A stretch of 64,000 nt of DNA from Salvia splendens (GCF_004379255.2 NC_056033.1:3762172-3826171); one strand, 5' to 3'. Shown: positions 1 to 11,778, counted from the stretch's first letter. Notes: generated by a model not told the origin, from the letters alone. Program-made: numbers and translations.

Positions 1-110
1 GCAAATTTCAGTTGGTAAAACATTTCTCTTCTAATCAATAAATTGAGGGTTCGAGTCATCACAAGGTTAGATAAAAATCATTATTGATTCTCATTTATTT
101 AAAAAAAACA
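1..110 (+). repeat. tRNA-like (SINE-type) fragment
   Basis: A box-A-like stretch (tcagttggtaaaac, about 8-22) is followed about 30 bases later by a box-B-like stretch (gggttcgagtc, about 46-57). This spacing is that of a tRNA or tRNA-derived SINE head. The left end lies outside the window and no cloverleaf can be folded convincingly, so a decayed SINE copy is more likely than a working tRNA gene. Confidence 0.3.
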
Positions 111-302
111 AACTCAACTCTTTTCTCCACGACAAGCAAAATCCTTGTTAGCGGAAACTTTCCTTGGAGTATCACATTGTCTCCTGCTAAATCCAGGGTC
201 AATTTTATGTATATTTGTTAAAACGCTACAGATGGAATATAATCGATTATTTATCCCATTTTCTAAATTTATTTTCACATCACGAACATTTTTCTTTTTT
301 AG

Positions 303-390
303 ACCAAGTGACGATGAGAAGGCGATTCTAGAGAATCAGCCATGCATTGAAGAAGTCATCCTTCATAATAAAAAATTAATCAGGAAATAA
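303..390 (+). CDS. possible terminal exon of an unrecognised gene
   Basis: A pyrimidine-rich tract ending in AG at 301-302 precedes an open stretch that reads about 28 codons (PSDDEKAILENQPCIEEVIL and onward) to a TAA. The acidic, hydrophilic composition and the acceptor-like upstream tract fit a 3' terminal coding exon of a plus-strand gene lying mostly to the left of the window. I do not recognise the peptide family. It may be chance in AT-rich DNA. Confidence 0.2.
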
Positions 391-1513
391 TTAATGAAGA
401 AATTTATTCATATGTAATAGGGGAATGTTCTGATTGAGCTTCTTGTAATCAATATTTTATTGTAGATTCAGCACGTTCTAATTATGTACTGTTACGTTCA
501 ATTATTTGTGAACTAATAACAATATTGGAATGTATGGGAGGTGGGCTTGTCTACATAGATAATATAAAAAAATAAATAATTATATGCTCTTTTATACACG
601 TATGTACAAAACGTGGTTTGGATATTAAAAAAAATTTGAGTCTTGGACAGGGAGAATCTTCAATCCAACTTCCAAGACTAGTCTATAAAATTACTATTCT
701 CATACAATATATACAGTAAATTTAAACATGTGTTATTTTATTTTATAAATAAAATATTGTTATCATATATTGTGAACTTTTCAATTATTACCAGCTTATC
801 CATCATGTCACACCTCTTAATAAGATGTATATTCAACAATTCAAACAAGTCAACTTCTTCATTATTAGGGATGCGAAGAATGGCTTTTAATTTTTGAAAT
901 GGGACACTTATTAGGAAACAAGAAAATAAAAGCTAAACATGACACTTAAAAATATAGCGAGCTAGTATATATTTTCATTATTGTAAGTTTATGATCATCG
1001 CATCTTTAGCTTACCCTAAATTCCCAATCATTCATCAATTAAATTATTTAATCGAATGCCATCATAATATGCATTAATCAATTCTTATTTTCCGACAGCA
1101 GTTAACTACTGCCAGTCATCTGATCTAGCTGCTCCAGCTAATACAAATTCAAATTAGATCATCTCTTCAACTATTAAACATGATTATTGATATTTAATGC
1201 TATATTACGTTTGTATCCCAAAACAAAATTGAGTTGAGACCTTTGGCCTCAAGCATTAACCTTTCTACCACTTGGTCAACTCATACACACACCAAATTAA
1301 CTTTAGGTTTTATGGATTGGGTGGCAGAGTAAAATTAACTAGAGGCCACGAAGCTATCTCCAATTAAAATCGTTTAATCTTCGATAACCAGAGAATACTC
1401 ACGCAACAAGTGTTTGTTTATTGTGTGAATTTTTCGGTATGCAAAAAATTTCAAGACCGAATTAAGCAAATTCGTAGTTTAGGATTAACACAAAATTAAG
1501 CAAAACCCTAATC
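391..1513. other. AT-rich intergenic stretch
   Basis: No supportable gene. It contains a minus-strand tRNA-like piece around 1230-1290 (box-A-like gaccaagtggtagaaagg when reverse-complemented), probably another old SINE relic, and the 3' flank of the first ERF gene. Confidence 0.5.
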
Positions 1514-2026
1514 CTATTCAACACAATTGATCTTCTTCCCCGACCGCGACGCATTATTAAAATCCTCGTTCTTCCTCTTAGTGACCCGGATCGGCTCCGG
1601 AATGCCCGACCCGATAAGGTGCGGGAAGTTGACCCGGGCCCGCGAGCCGCGCATCCTGAACGCGGCTCGATCGTAAGCCACGGCGGCCTCCTCCGGCGTC
1701 TCGTACGTCCCCAGCCACAGCCTCGAACCCTTCTTCTCCGGATTCCTTATCTCCGCCGCGAACTTCCCCCACGGCCGCCGCCTCACCCCTTTGTACCGCT
1801 TCCACTCCACCGCCGGCCGAGGAGGAGGAGGCGCGGCGACCTCTCCGGCGCCGTCGTCGCACAGAAGCTCGTCGACCATTTGCGAAACGTCGTCGTCGCT
1901 GAGCGGGGATGCGTTGGCTTCGAAATCGAGGGGGAAATCGGAGTCGCCGAGGAGATAGTTTTGGATGGCGTGGAGCCAATCACAGTCGAATTCTGATGCA
2001 TTTTGTGATTCAATTATTTGTTCCAT
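1514..2026 (-). CDS. AP2/ERF transcription factor, group IX-like (ERF copy 1)
   Basis: Single-exon gene for a 170-residue nuclear DNA-binding protein. Residues about 10-35 form the shared N-terminal block ([18 protein letters not shown]). Residues 41-60 are acidic ([19 protein letters not shown]), a likely activation region. A proline run lies at 66-71. The AP2 domain spans about 78-136, with [20 protein letters not shown] strands, [20 protein letters not shown] and the terminal NFP. A basic tail (TKRKN) may be a nuclear localisation signal. ERF proteins of this type bind GCC-box promoters and commonly act in ethylene, jasmonate or defence responses; that is family knowledge. The frame stays open upstream of the chosen ATG, but this start matches the paralogues at 24.2, 30.5 and 49.2 kb. 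The group assignment is by eye. Confidence 0.93.
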   Translation of the reverse strand: MEQIIESQNASEFDCDWLHAIQNYLLGDSDFPLDFEANASPLSDDDVSQMVDELLCDDGAGEVAAPPPPRPAVEWKRYKGVRRRPWGKFAAEIRNPEKKGSRLWLGTYETPEEAAVAYDRAAFRMRGSRARVNFPHLIGSGIPEPIRVTKRKNEDFNNASRSGKKINCVE

Positions 2027-2104
2027 GATTAATATTTTGTAGCAGATGATTATGCAGTATAGATTTTGTGTTGAGTGTGTGTGTGAGAGTGAGAATATGT
2101 TGAG

Positions 2105-2121
2105 TATATGTATATATATAC
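2105..2121 (-). promoter_or_regulatory. TATA-rich core promoter of ERF copy 1
   Basis: A tatatatata-type tract lies about 80-95 bases upstream of the chosen ATG on the minus strand, the usual place for a plant TATA box with a short leader. Position-based inference only. Confidence 0.45.
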
Positions 2122-2159
2122 AGTATACTGATCGGAGAGAAAGCTGACGCATTTCAAAT

Positions 2160-3129
2160 AAAAATACTTACAAAGTAGTTGCGGTGAAGGTTCTTGTAAT
2201 TTGAATATTTATTCAGTTTTCATCACATGTTAATTTATTTTGTCGTTTCGTTGCTTAAACTATTCTCTATAATATGGAGTGTATACCTCCATACTAGGTG
2301 TATTTAATATTTATGTGTCTCCAATTTTAAATTGTTTTTACAATAGTAAATTGTCAGGATAACCATGTCAAATTACGATCGATCGTGAAAAATAAAAAAT
2401 TTAACATTGTTTTGACATTTTCTATTGCGATAGAACCATTGTGTTTAAAATTGATGACATGATTGAATTGTGAACTAAGTCATTGATAGATCAAATCAAA
2501 TTCATTTTTTTTCCCAAATTATAGCTCGTGAAAAAGTTGAGAAAAACGTTAAAGTTATGATTTTTAGTCCAATTATGATGGAACAAATGAGAACTTTACC
2601 TAAATTCGTGATTTTACGTTAGTTTGCTATTTTTATGAATATATATCAAGTTGAATTTCCTATGTTAGTAGTGAACCAAGTATGACGTTGTATATTTAAT
2701 TCTTAAATTAAATACTACTAAAAATTTCCTCGAAATTTCAGCATTCCACGTCAGTTCAATAAACTCACGTTTGATTATTTAGTGTCTAATACTGTTAATT
2801 AATGGGTTTTGAGATCTAAACATTTACTTAGTTTTCGAAGCTCAATTTTGAATTGTTCTAATCAATGTTATTAGTGGTAATGTAGAGAAGCCCTACCAAC
2901 TACCAAAATATGCAAAACAGTTTTTTCAAGTGCTGTTATATATCAATGAATTAGTGAAAAAGTATGAAATAATTTATTAGAATATTTCGTCAATGTCTTC
3001 ATCTGCACGTGGGGTGTCATCCAGTGCATGCCATAAACGTGGCGTTTAAATGGGACGTCTGAGGTAAATTCGAAATTTAGTATCTTTCCACGAAACATGA
3101 ATCAAATATTTACTTGAGGAATAGATTTA
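2160..3129. other. ERF copy 1 upstream region
   Basis: AT-rich, with no gene. It includes the conserved AACGTG block at 3031-3056, listed separately. Confidence 0.5.
3031..3056 (+). promoter_or_regulatory. Conserved AACGTG block, about 1 kb upstream of ERF copy 1
   Basis: ccataaacgtggcgtttaaa matches, with substitutions, blocks at 20251, 22726, 25697, 42866 and 50050. The core AACGTG is the T/G-box known as a MYC2-type bHLH binding site in jasmonate-responsive promoters. Function here is inferred from recurrence and position. Confidence 0.45.
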
Positions 3130-3174
3130 TATCTCTAAGTCCACCATTAATAGTCTCATTTCTTGACGGCACGG
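3130..3174 (+). mobile_element. Stowaway-like MITE, left fragment
   Basis: The degenerate terminal repeat tatctctaagtccacc is followed by sequence running to cacgg. The element resumes at 5647 with cacgggttttaa, a word also found inside the MITE at 46815-47070. The two halves are separated by a solo LTR. Confidence 0.6.
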
Positions 3175-5646
3175 TGTCACGACCACATCTCCCTAGTAAT
3201 GGTGAGCATGGCTATATCGTGACTAAATAAACTTGAAGATAAATGAGGTAAGCATAAATAGGAAGTCAATTTCAAACATTAGTTTCGAAAAGCGAAAGTG
3301 ATACATGGCAAAACAAAAATCAGAGTACGTCAACTAGGTTTATAAGCTCCTAGTACAAAATTCCAACTGTAGCGGAAGAGACCAAGACAAAGAAGTATGT
3401 GTGAAGACACACTTCCTTTGGCTACCTATTATTACTTATTAATACCATTTCTCAACACCTTCGCCCCCTCGTTCACGTTCAACCTGCACTTTAGAAAAGA
3501 AACATGCAGGGCTGAGTACTTGATATACTCAGTGGACATATTGCCAAAAATCATAAGTTTCATTAAAATTTTGTCAGCCACAGTTGAGTGAACACGGAGT
3601 TTTATTTAAAAGGGCCCGAATCACTAAAATTTCCTTTAATTTCATAAAATTGATTGCGCAATCACATAAACATAGATACCATATCTGAAACGTATGTGAA
3701 CCGGGAATGTGGCCACATTCCACGACGGTCACTGGACCGACCAACTCGAAAGCTAGCTCACGATCCCCATATGTGTACACTAGTTCGAGTAGGGTTTGCG
3801 GCCCTACTGGGACCCGAATTCGATTTAACATAGTTGGCATAGCCAAGCAGATAGGTATTCGTAAAAGCAAAACATGGCATGACAAACATGTATAGAAAAT
3901 TTCGCATATTCATGCTAAAAGTCACATTTTGAAAAGAATGCCCACCTGATATGCTTATTTCTCAACTCAATTACTCACTTTGGCCTCACTTGCCCTTGAG
4001 CAATTTATCCTTTGAAAATAAATAGAGTAGTACGCAAATTAGTACTTGAACTATTTTGTTTGAGAAAAGAATGCATGCATTCTATTGGATAGCACCTTAT
4101 ATCTTAGTCTCGTCTTATAGGATTTTTCTTAATCTTACCTCGGCTTTACTACTTTGCAGAATTTAATTATTTACTTTAATTAAATCCGGAGAAATTCTAT
4201 TTTTTTTAACACAATTTCTTGTGCACTCTTTTTTAAAAAAAATATGGATTCTTGGAAAAATCCATTCTAATTCTCTTGTTGGTGTCCTATTGTTCCTTTC
4301 AATTATGCTATGATTTTTGAAGTGTTGGTGTTCTAAACATGCTTGAGGTTTGATTACTACATGATGACATGAGAGAAATGATATTTAAACTTGGGGTGGA
4401 GAGAAAATGTTACCTGTGTAAAGTAGGGAGGATGAACTCTCTTGTTGCTACTTACTCTCAATTCTAAAAAAAAGCTGAATTATCGAAGTGTGTAGGAGGG
4501 GTAGAAATTGATGCACATGAAGGGATTTTTATAGGCAAAACTTGGTGTACTTTGGGAGCATTCAATGAGCTGCCAAGCCCTTTTGTTTTCATGTTGCAGA
4601 ATCTCCTTTTTGTGATCCTCACTACTCCTTTAAATTAAGTGAACTTGGTGTTTTGCATGTGCATAGGTACTCTTGCATTTATGTGGCTTATTTGACCTTG
4701 TAGGTGTAGATGAGGGAGTGCAGGAGCTGTTGGGAGGCTGAGTAGAGTGCAGGCTGCCCTTTGCCTCTTTTGGCATGTTGTCATTCCATAGAAATTGTAA
4801 AGATTTGGCTGTCCCTTTCCTTTACTTAGGGAGCAGCTTGTTTTAGTACTTCCAAAGGTTTAATTGCTCTTGTTTTCATTGCACAAAAAGGGCGATTCCG
4901 TCGCCTTGGCAGCCCCCACACTCTGGCCCGACATTATGTGAGGGGGTTCAATCAGGGTACGCAGTAGCCCGTTAAGGGGGAGGCCCTAACCCACTGGCTG
5001 CCAGAAGCCCATCTCCCAAGGCCTCACACTTGTGCTTGAGAGATGGAAGCAACTACACGACAGCAGTGGGATTCGAACCCAGGCTCATTGCAGTAAGATC
5101 TGTCCTTCCGTTGCTAACTGCGCTACGCGCTGCGGGCAATTGCTCTTGTTTTCATATTACAGGTGATGGGAAGGAAGGCTTGTTCGTAAGTTGACCCATT
5201 TTGAACAAAGAGGCCTGAGTTTTGGGCCTGAGGAGAAAGCCCGAGTGCAACTATTTAGAATTAGAAATTCTTAAGCCTTCTTGGCTCATTCATGAATATT
5301 TCTTTTTGTAATAGAATAATATCCCACATTCTTTTCTTTCCATTCATAATTGATATGTGAGATAATCATATAGTTTAAAATATTAATTGAGGTGTATGCG
5401 GATGCTTACGTTTGGGGAGAATAAATTTCATATTCTTGTACACGTTCATTTTATTTCCATAACATACATTAGTTTGCTTTTAATTCGTTCGATTTTCTTT
5501 AACCTTTATTTTGCGAACTAACAATATTAAGTATCCACAGAGAGGTAATGAATTCCCTTCCAAAACACGAATCAAGAGAGTGACATTTCTCTAGTTCGAC
5601 ATTAAACATCAACGGAAAAAGGATAATGAAAAAAGTGGGTATTACA
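3175..5646. mobile_element. Solo LTR, probably Ty3/gypsy
   Basis: The 2472-base segment begins TGTCACGACC and ends GTATTACA, so it has the TGT...ACA ends of an LTR. It is flanked by a perfect 5-base duplication, cacgg at 3170-3174 and 5647-5651. No gag, pol, primer-binding site or second LTR is present, so it is a solo LTR left by LTR-LTR recombination. About 276 bases of its length are a later SINE plus its target duplication, leaving an LTR of about 2.2 kb. A Tekay/Del-like origin is a guess from its size and its first bases. Confidence 0.72.
4880..5137 (-). mobile_element. tRNA-derived SINE inside the solo LTR
   Basis: Read on the minus strand, the 258-base unit opens with a tRNA-like head: box A TAGCGCAGTTAGCAACGG and box B GGTTCGAATCCC about 35 bases apart. 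It ends in a short T-rich tail (ctttttgtgca). It is bounded by a perfect 18-base target duplication, aattgctcttgttttcat, at 4862-4879 and 5138-5155. Such elements are RNA polymerase III transcribed and mobilised by LINE machinery (family knowledge). The perfect duplication suggests fairly recent insertion. Confidence 0.85.
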
Positions 5647-5859
5647 CACGGGTTTTAAAAATTGTTAAGAAAAATGGGTGGAAATGTTAGTGGAATAGAG
5701 GTCTCACTTGTATATATTAATTTTAAATAAAATAAGAGTGGAATAAGTTAGTAGAAGGTGAGACCCTATTACCATTTATGGTAAAAGTGAACCGGGACTC
5801 CTATTCGCGGACGGACTAAAATGGAAAAACGGGACTCCTATTCACGGACGGAGGGAGTA
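5647..5859 (+). mobile_element. Stowaway-like MITE, right fragment
   Basis: Continues the MITE interrupted at 3174. It ends with two copies of a subterminal motif (gggactcctattc plus gcggacgg or acggacgg), the outer one closing with ggacggagggagta, the Stowaway-type terminus with a TA target. Confidence 0.65.
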
Positions 5860-5873
5860 TCGTATTAAATGTA

Positions 5874-6142
5874 TACTCCGTCCCATAAAAATATGTGCAC
5901 TTTCAATTTTTGTCCGTCCCACAAAAATATATGCATTTCATTTTTAAAAAGTTATATCAATTAAATAATGTAGGTCTCATTATCCATTAACATCATTCTC
6001 CTATTCTCTCTTACTTTACCCTATCATTCTTCTCCCCTCTCTTACTTTACCCTATCATTCTTCTCCCCTCTCTTACTTTACCAATTTTATCTTAATTTAT
6101 GTGGCATACTCATCGCCATATTTTTATGTGACGAAGGGAATA
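5874..6142 (+). mobile_element. Stowaway-like MITE
   Basis: Left end tactccgtcccataaaaata and right end catatttttatgtgacgaag plus ggaata form imperfect terminal inverted repeats next to TA. The interior has a tandem repeat of about 31 bases based on catcattcttctcccctctc-like sequence around 5990-6080. No coding capacity. Confidence 0.65.
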
Positions 6143-7523
6143 TTATATATGGATATACACATGAACATTGACCTGACAATTTAACCACTAGAGAATTTAC
6201 AATAGCTCATTATGCAATAATGGGGGAAAATTTGGTAGAAGATGTACATTAGTTCGTTTAACATTTAATGCTTGTATAAATTTAGTTATTTGAAGAAGCA
6301 AAAAATAAAATAAACTTAATTGCTTTCTCAAATGTTGAAGTAGAATTTTGAGAATGGTTGGACTGAAGTGTTATTGGTAACTATAAACACTCCACTTGTA
6401 ACTGAGTTGGTATTTTCATTTACTTATGTGATAGAATGCAATCAGTATAGACATACATTCACTGTAACAACAAAAAATTGGATAAAGATATTTTTTATTG
6501 CAATTAAAAATGCTAGTTCGTGTGTTTAATTATACCACTAACGCTTCATAAAGTGTCCTTATTCTTAGTGTCTCAACTAAAATTAGGGGACACAAATAGA
6601 AACGTCCTTAAAAGGCAAAAGATTAAGATAATCTGCCTTCAACTTAGGGACACTTTGTTTTGCGACGTAAATAATGGTTATTTTTAAAAATTTCAAAACG
6701 CTAGTAATTGCGTCTCAATTTTTGTCTCACTGGAAGATAAGTTTTTTTTGTAATTTCGAGAAGAAAATATGGAAGTTTTTTTTTCTGTTTAAGAGAATTT
6801 AAATTGTTATCTATTTATCTTCATGATGATTTGAACTTTGGTTGGTTAGGGAAAATATGTCGCTTCAACGTCAAAGACAATATGGAATTGACATAGTGGA
6901 AATTGTCTTTTTCCGATCTCAAGATAAATTGTCCGATATAATGATAAATGCAATAAAATAATTTAATTCCATATTTTTTTTGCAAAAACTTTTGATAAAT
7001 TAAGCATTTGTGATCCCGTTTTTCAACTTGAGGATTATTATGAAATTAAGGTAAATTAAAGTTAGAATTGATAAATCAACGATTTACTTTTTTACTATAT
7101 AATTTCAAAGTATAATTGTATCTAAGAAACGTGTAATAGAAGAATAAATCAAACAATACAAAACTATATGATTCAAGCCCAAAAATTATGTTTGAACTTT
7201 GTAATTATATTGATTAGAACCATTTATTAGAGAAGAAACAAATATCTTAAACTACACTTTATGATCAGCGCGTTCACTTTTATTTTTAGGAACATTGACT
7301 ATAAGTTAAAATAATGTGTGCTTGAATGGGTGATTGAGTTTGACCATTGAATGAATTGAACAAATAACTTCATTTAAATTATGTAAATAGTAAATGTATT
7401 TCGTTTCCATCGGAAAGATGGAGATTCAAATTTCATAATAAATATCTTTAGGGAGTTCCATATATTGCAAGTTCGATTTCAAAATTAAAGCAAAATTAGT
7501 AACCATCATTGCCAAGCTGCACT
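6143..7523. other. AT-rich intergenic stretch
   Basis: No gene, element boundary or RNA gene could be supported here. Confidence 0.5.
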
Positions 7524-8657
7524 AGTAGTGGCAGAGCCAGAGATTTCATAATGGGGGGTCCAAAATTAAACTTCAAAAAAAATCGTTGCATTTAATCGCA
7601 GGCGGTAGTCAAGCTTAGACTGTGTTGACTGTTTTGCCAAAGAGACCTCAATGTGTTGGGCTTGATTTATCAAATCCTCACATGCTAATCTGCACCTGTT
7701 ATGAGCACTTTTATGGTTTCCAACATGATCTCTTAATCTTTCTTTCTTGCGCCAGACCGTAAATCCCTCTGATACAAAAGCATCTTGTCCATTTCCGTGG
7801 AGTCTTGAAAAAAGATAGCAATATAAACAAAAAGATGCTTCCTTTGTAACACTATATTCCAACCAATCCTTAAATTCATCAAACCAATGTGAGACAAATT
7901 TACGTTTTCGATTTCCATCTACTGTAGGACGAAAATCATGATTACGTGGTTGACACGGACCTTTAAGTAAGTAAGCTCTGCGAACTTGTTCTATTAAATT
8001 TGGTGGATAACTCATTATATCAGGTCGTTCTCCTGGATCACTTGGAAGATTCTCTAAATCAACCTTACTTTTATCTTCATTCGATAATTCTTGAGGTTGA
8101 AGAAGTGAAGGTTCAACTGATGAAGAATCAATGGAAGAAAGTTTCTTGAAATAACGATCCATATACCTACAAAAATAGTCAACACTGATTAAGTTCAAAA
8201 TATTTGATATTTTCTGTATGCAAAACTATTAACACACACATCAAATAAAGAATTGGAGTTATAAAATTCCAACTACAGAACCACCGTAGTCCGTAGCCAT
8301 TGAATTACATAAGCTATCTTCTTTCCCCCCTTTGAATTATTATTGCAGCCAAACAAAAAAACAACCTATGTAGAAAAATTAATTGAATTATATTTGAGTT
8401 TTGAATATACCTAGTTCTAGTTTACCAGATTTCAGACTTGGAACGGCAGAATGAATACGCTAAATTCAGACTTGGATTGGAACGGCAGAATGAATACGCT
8501 AAATTAAGAGGCACGATTCATATATATTTTGCTGAAACCTATCTCTAATATTATATTTATTATAAATTATAATTATTGTGAAATTACTAAAATACCCCTA
8601 AGTTTTTTAAGAATTAGTGGGGGACCATGGGTCCCACCCTCCCTCCGCCCAGCACTA
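7524..8657 (-). mobile_element. Decayed hAT-superfamily DNA transposon
   Basis: Encloses the truncated zinc-finger ORF at 7566-8162. The edges look like degraded terminal repeats: tagtggcagagccag near 7524 and, reverse-complemented, tagtgctgggcggag near 8657. No convincing 8-base target duplication was found, so the edges are approximate. A short tandem duplication (acttgg..aacggcagaatgaatacgct) lies at about 8430-8506. Confidence 0.55.
7566..8162 (-). pseudogene. Truncated TTF-type zinc finger / hAT-like transposase
   Basis: The 198-residue ORF starts MDRYFKK, a usual beginning of plant TTF-type zinc-finger (ZMYM1-like) transposase-derived proteins. It then carries FVSHWFDEFKDWLEYSVTKE, the cysteine pair CLYCYLF, and a HVGNHKSAHNRC segment, which fit a TTF-type DNA-binding finger. 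Intact relatives are several hundred residues longer and end in an hAT dimerisation domain. Here the frame stops just after an RLRLNA-like stretch, so the catalytic and dimerisation parts are missing. It is a fragment of a dead element, not a host gene. Confidence 0.75.
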
Positions 8658-8747
8658 CCATTTTCTTCCGATGTGAACAACAATTTTGTCATTATGTCCA
8701 ACCGAACAATTTCGTTTCTCAAATTTTTCATTGGTTAAAATGTGTGA

Positions 8748-9316
8748 TGATGATTTAGCGAATTTTTGATGGGAATAAATGCAAGTAATAAATGAAGATC
8801 ACAACACTGAAAATTACGTGGTTCGATTTACTGAGGTAAATCTACGTCCACGGGAAGAATAGAGGGCAAATTTGTATTGCTTGATCTAGCTTACAGATTA
8901 CAATACTGATTTGCTATATGAGATTCAGGATCTAGAGAACTTAACCCTGGTCTATCTGATCTAAGTTCTATTTATACATTCGAACTAAGATCGTGGTTTG
9001 CAGCCCTGGTAGGGGGGTTGATAACTGCTTAATACCACTAAATAGATCGTGGGTGTAATGGAGGTCGTGGAGATCCTGCATGGGTCCACTATCTCCTTGT
9101 TCGGTCGAATACTGAGACCGAACTGCTGAACTTTGCCGATCAGCTTTTGCCGATCTGAGAGTTGAGCTCGATTGGTCGGCTTTTACCGAGCTATAGGCTG
9201 TGACCGAACTCTTTGGTTGTGCCGAACTGATACTCTTTCTTGGGTTTTGGGCTGATGGGCCGTCACTGCTATTGGGCTCGCAATTATTGTCTAGTTGTTT
9301 AGTTCGTATCCCATCA
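8748..9316 (-). repeat. 3' LTR of element A
   Basis: 569 bases, matching 18547-19115 except for one C/T difference that I could see near its right end (attgtctagttg versus attgtttagttg). On the minus strand it starts TGATGGG and ends ATCATCA. A TATA-like tctatttatac lies at about 8968-8980. Confidence 0.92.
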
Positions 9317-9621
9317 CCACCCCCCCGAAAAGCGAAGTGAATCACTTCGGCATTTTGGATAAGTGTAAGGGGGAGGCTGACGTCAGGGGACGTGCTCTGC
9401 ACGTGTCTGCATTAAATGTGACAGCAAATCCGGCCAGAGAATCCAGAAAAAGTGGGATTTGAAACGGTGCGACGAATTTGAAACGCCTCTGCGAACACTT
9501 TTGCGATTATTGGAACACTTTTGCGATTATTTCTTCTGCATTCTCTCTCTTTTTCGTAAAATTTTCTTCCGCTTCTTCAAGAATTTCTTCAGAGACTTTC
9601 GACCATCAAAGAGTAAGAATC

Positions 9622-11552
9622 ATGTCTTCTTCTTCTGAAACTGTTTCTGAATCAGGTAGTGGTAGGAAGGGGGGTAAGGGATCTTCTGGCCGGAAAAAGT
9701 CCGGGGAGAAGACGGTAGAATATTTTCACAGCATTTTGAGTAAGGATACTGTGATATCCTTACACAGAAAATATTTTCTTCCTAGGGGGTTAGTGGTGAT
9801 TCCCGACGACACTCATAGGGCTAACTCGCCGCCGGAGGGTTATGCCACCGTTTACGAAGCCTGCTTAGAATGCGGGCTTCGTTTCCCTCTTCCCCCCGCC
9901 TTTGTAGAGCTTCTTGATTTTTTCCAACTTCCTTTAGGTCAGGTGACTCCAAATTCTTGGAGGCACTTATCGGCCTTTGCTGCCGAGCTGCGTAGACTAG
10001 AAAAGGATCTGTCTCTGAGGGCAATCCTTAATTTCTTTCAGTTTAAGAGAAAGGGATCCTGGTTTTACTTGATCCCTTTACAGCCCTTTAGAGCCTTCTG
10101 TAAAACCAAATGGCCGATGTGAAAAAATCGCTTCTTTTTTTACAATAGGACAGCGGCTCCGGACTTTTCCTGGAGAGGGCCGAAGTCCGTAATTCCTCAT
10201 CCTCGGGTAGAACCGTTGGACGAGCTCGAGGGCGGGCTCAATAAGATTCCCATGATTAGGAAACAGTATTTGGAATCTGAGCTCGTCAAGGGTGACTTCG
10301 TGTTCGACTCCTCGTCTTCGGACGAAGAGACTGAGGGTGAGGATTTCTTTTTTATGCTTTACTGCTTTAGCGGCGAAAACTAACTTTGTTTTCTTGCTTT
10401 TTGGCAGTGAACATGCTAAGCAAGCTTGGTCGCAAATCCTCCGAATCAAAGGAGCCGGAGAAACAGAAAACCACCAGCTCGGCGTCTGATGCCGAGAAGA
10501 ATCCGAAGAGGCAGAAGACCTCTTCGAGTCAGTCTTCGGATCCAAAAAAGCCGGGATCGACCTCGGCAAGGGGGAAGGCGAAGACTCAGAAACCCCCAAA
10601 AGCGCCAGAGAGAGACATTGTCCTGGGGGGTTATGGATCAGGAGTGGTTACGGCCACTTCAGAACATATCTCTGAGCCCTTTTTATGGCCAAAGGACTTT
10701 GTAGAGGTGAATTTTCTTCTTGATTTTCTGGCTTTGCTTCTTTCCTATATTTTTTTTGTGGCCCCTCTGTTGACTTTTTCCTTTTTCCATTTTCAGAGGA
10801 ACAATATGCTCTGCAAACTCGTCACAGTTGAACTCTCTAAAGCGTCCAGCGATTATGATGAGATGCAGAGGAATTTGAATGCTGCTCGTCACCAGGCCGA
10901 ACAGGCTCGGGCAGACTTTGAGAGGGCAAGGGCCGCTATGATCTCGGCTCAGGATGAAGCCCAGCGTGCCAAAGACCAGCTCATCATCCAGAGAGAGCGG
11001 TCGAAACAGAGGGAGGCGGCTGCCGTGGTTGCTCAGGGGGAGGCTCTCCGTGTTTACACGGAGAAACTCTTTTTGAGCAATCAATTTTCGGCCCTTATCG
11101 GTGATCTGCTGAAATTGATGACCGATAATGTTGAGCAGGAACCCGAAGTCGTCTTGCCGCTGTATGGCCGAGAGATTGCAGCGCGTCTCCAGAGTCTGCC
11201 GCTCCTTGAGGAGCTTGCGTCTTCATCGGTCCTGCTTTCTGCTGAACGAGTCCGTAATTGCCGTGCTGACCGTGACGAGAACATGGAGGCCATCTTTGCC
11301 TCCTTGGGGCCTGTTTCACCCGCTTCAATTTTCAAAGAAGAGGGTGAGCAGGAAAATGAGGCCGGCAAGGAGACCGAGCAGAAGGATCAGCAGACCGGCG
11401 ACGGGCACGCCGAGCAAGAGGTGCAGCAGATCGGCGATGGGGGCGCCGAGCAGGAGGGAGGGAGGAGGGAGGCCGAGGCTGAGACCGAGGTCGACAAGGA
11501 GAAAGAAGCTGAAACCCACAGGGAAGCCGGAGACGAAACTGGCGGAGTATGA
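9622..11552 (+). pseudogene. Antisense three-exon gene of element A, one nonsense mutation
   Basis: Runs against gag-pol. Predicted exons are 9622-10336, 10408-10706 and 10797-11552, with GT-AG introns whose removal keeps one frame across both junctions. Exon 1 contains the block LRFPLPPAFVELLDFFQLPL, resembling the 'putative gypsy type transposon' (Transposase_28) domain found in antisense ORFs of plant Ty3/gypsy elements. Exon 2 is K/S/P-rich. Exon 3 begins with a coiled-coil (residues rich in A, E, Q, R) and ends in an acidic E/Q/G repeat tail. In this copy a TGA at 10120-10122 stands where the homologue in element B (35346-37213) has tryptophan. The role of such proteins is unknown. Confidence 0.7.
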
Positions 11553-11778
11553 TTTCGTCTCCCTTCTCTTAGTTTAGTTTCTTTCTTTCTATTTGTAAAA
11601 TGGCCTTGAAGCCCTCCTTGTGTAAATTTTTTCTTGTGAATGAAAAAAATTCTTCTTTCTACACTCGTGTCTTCCTTATAGCTCTTCTTAATCTCTTTTA
11701 CTCCTATTGTGGTTTACTGCCTGCTCGGTAAACTGAAATGCCGAACTGACATAGCTGCTTCGTATTCTTAACTCTAAG

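Noticed and set aside
1578..1996. Overlapping GC-rich ORFs on both strands across ERF copy 1 (likewise across ERF copies 2-4)
   Set aside because: Shadow frames of the AP2 coding sequence, rich in R/P/A and without domain structure.
3574..3885. 103-codon minus-strand ORF
   Set aside because: Lies within the solo LTR; no recognisable domain and no splice context.
4880..5137. Functional tRNA gene read from box A and box B
   Set aside because: The unit is 258 bases with an 18-base target duplication and no tRNA 3' acceptor stem, so it is a SINE.
8529..8738. 69-codon plus-strand ORF
   Set aside because: Runs through the right edge of the hAT remnant and flanking AT-rich DNA; composition looks like chance.
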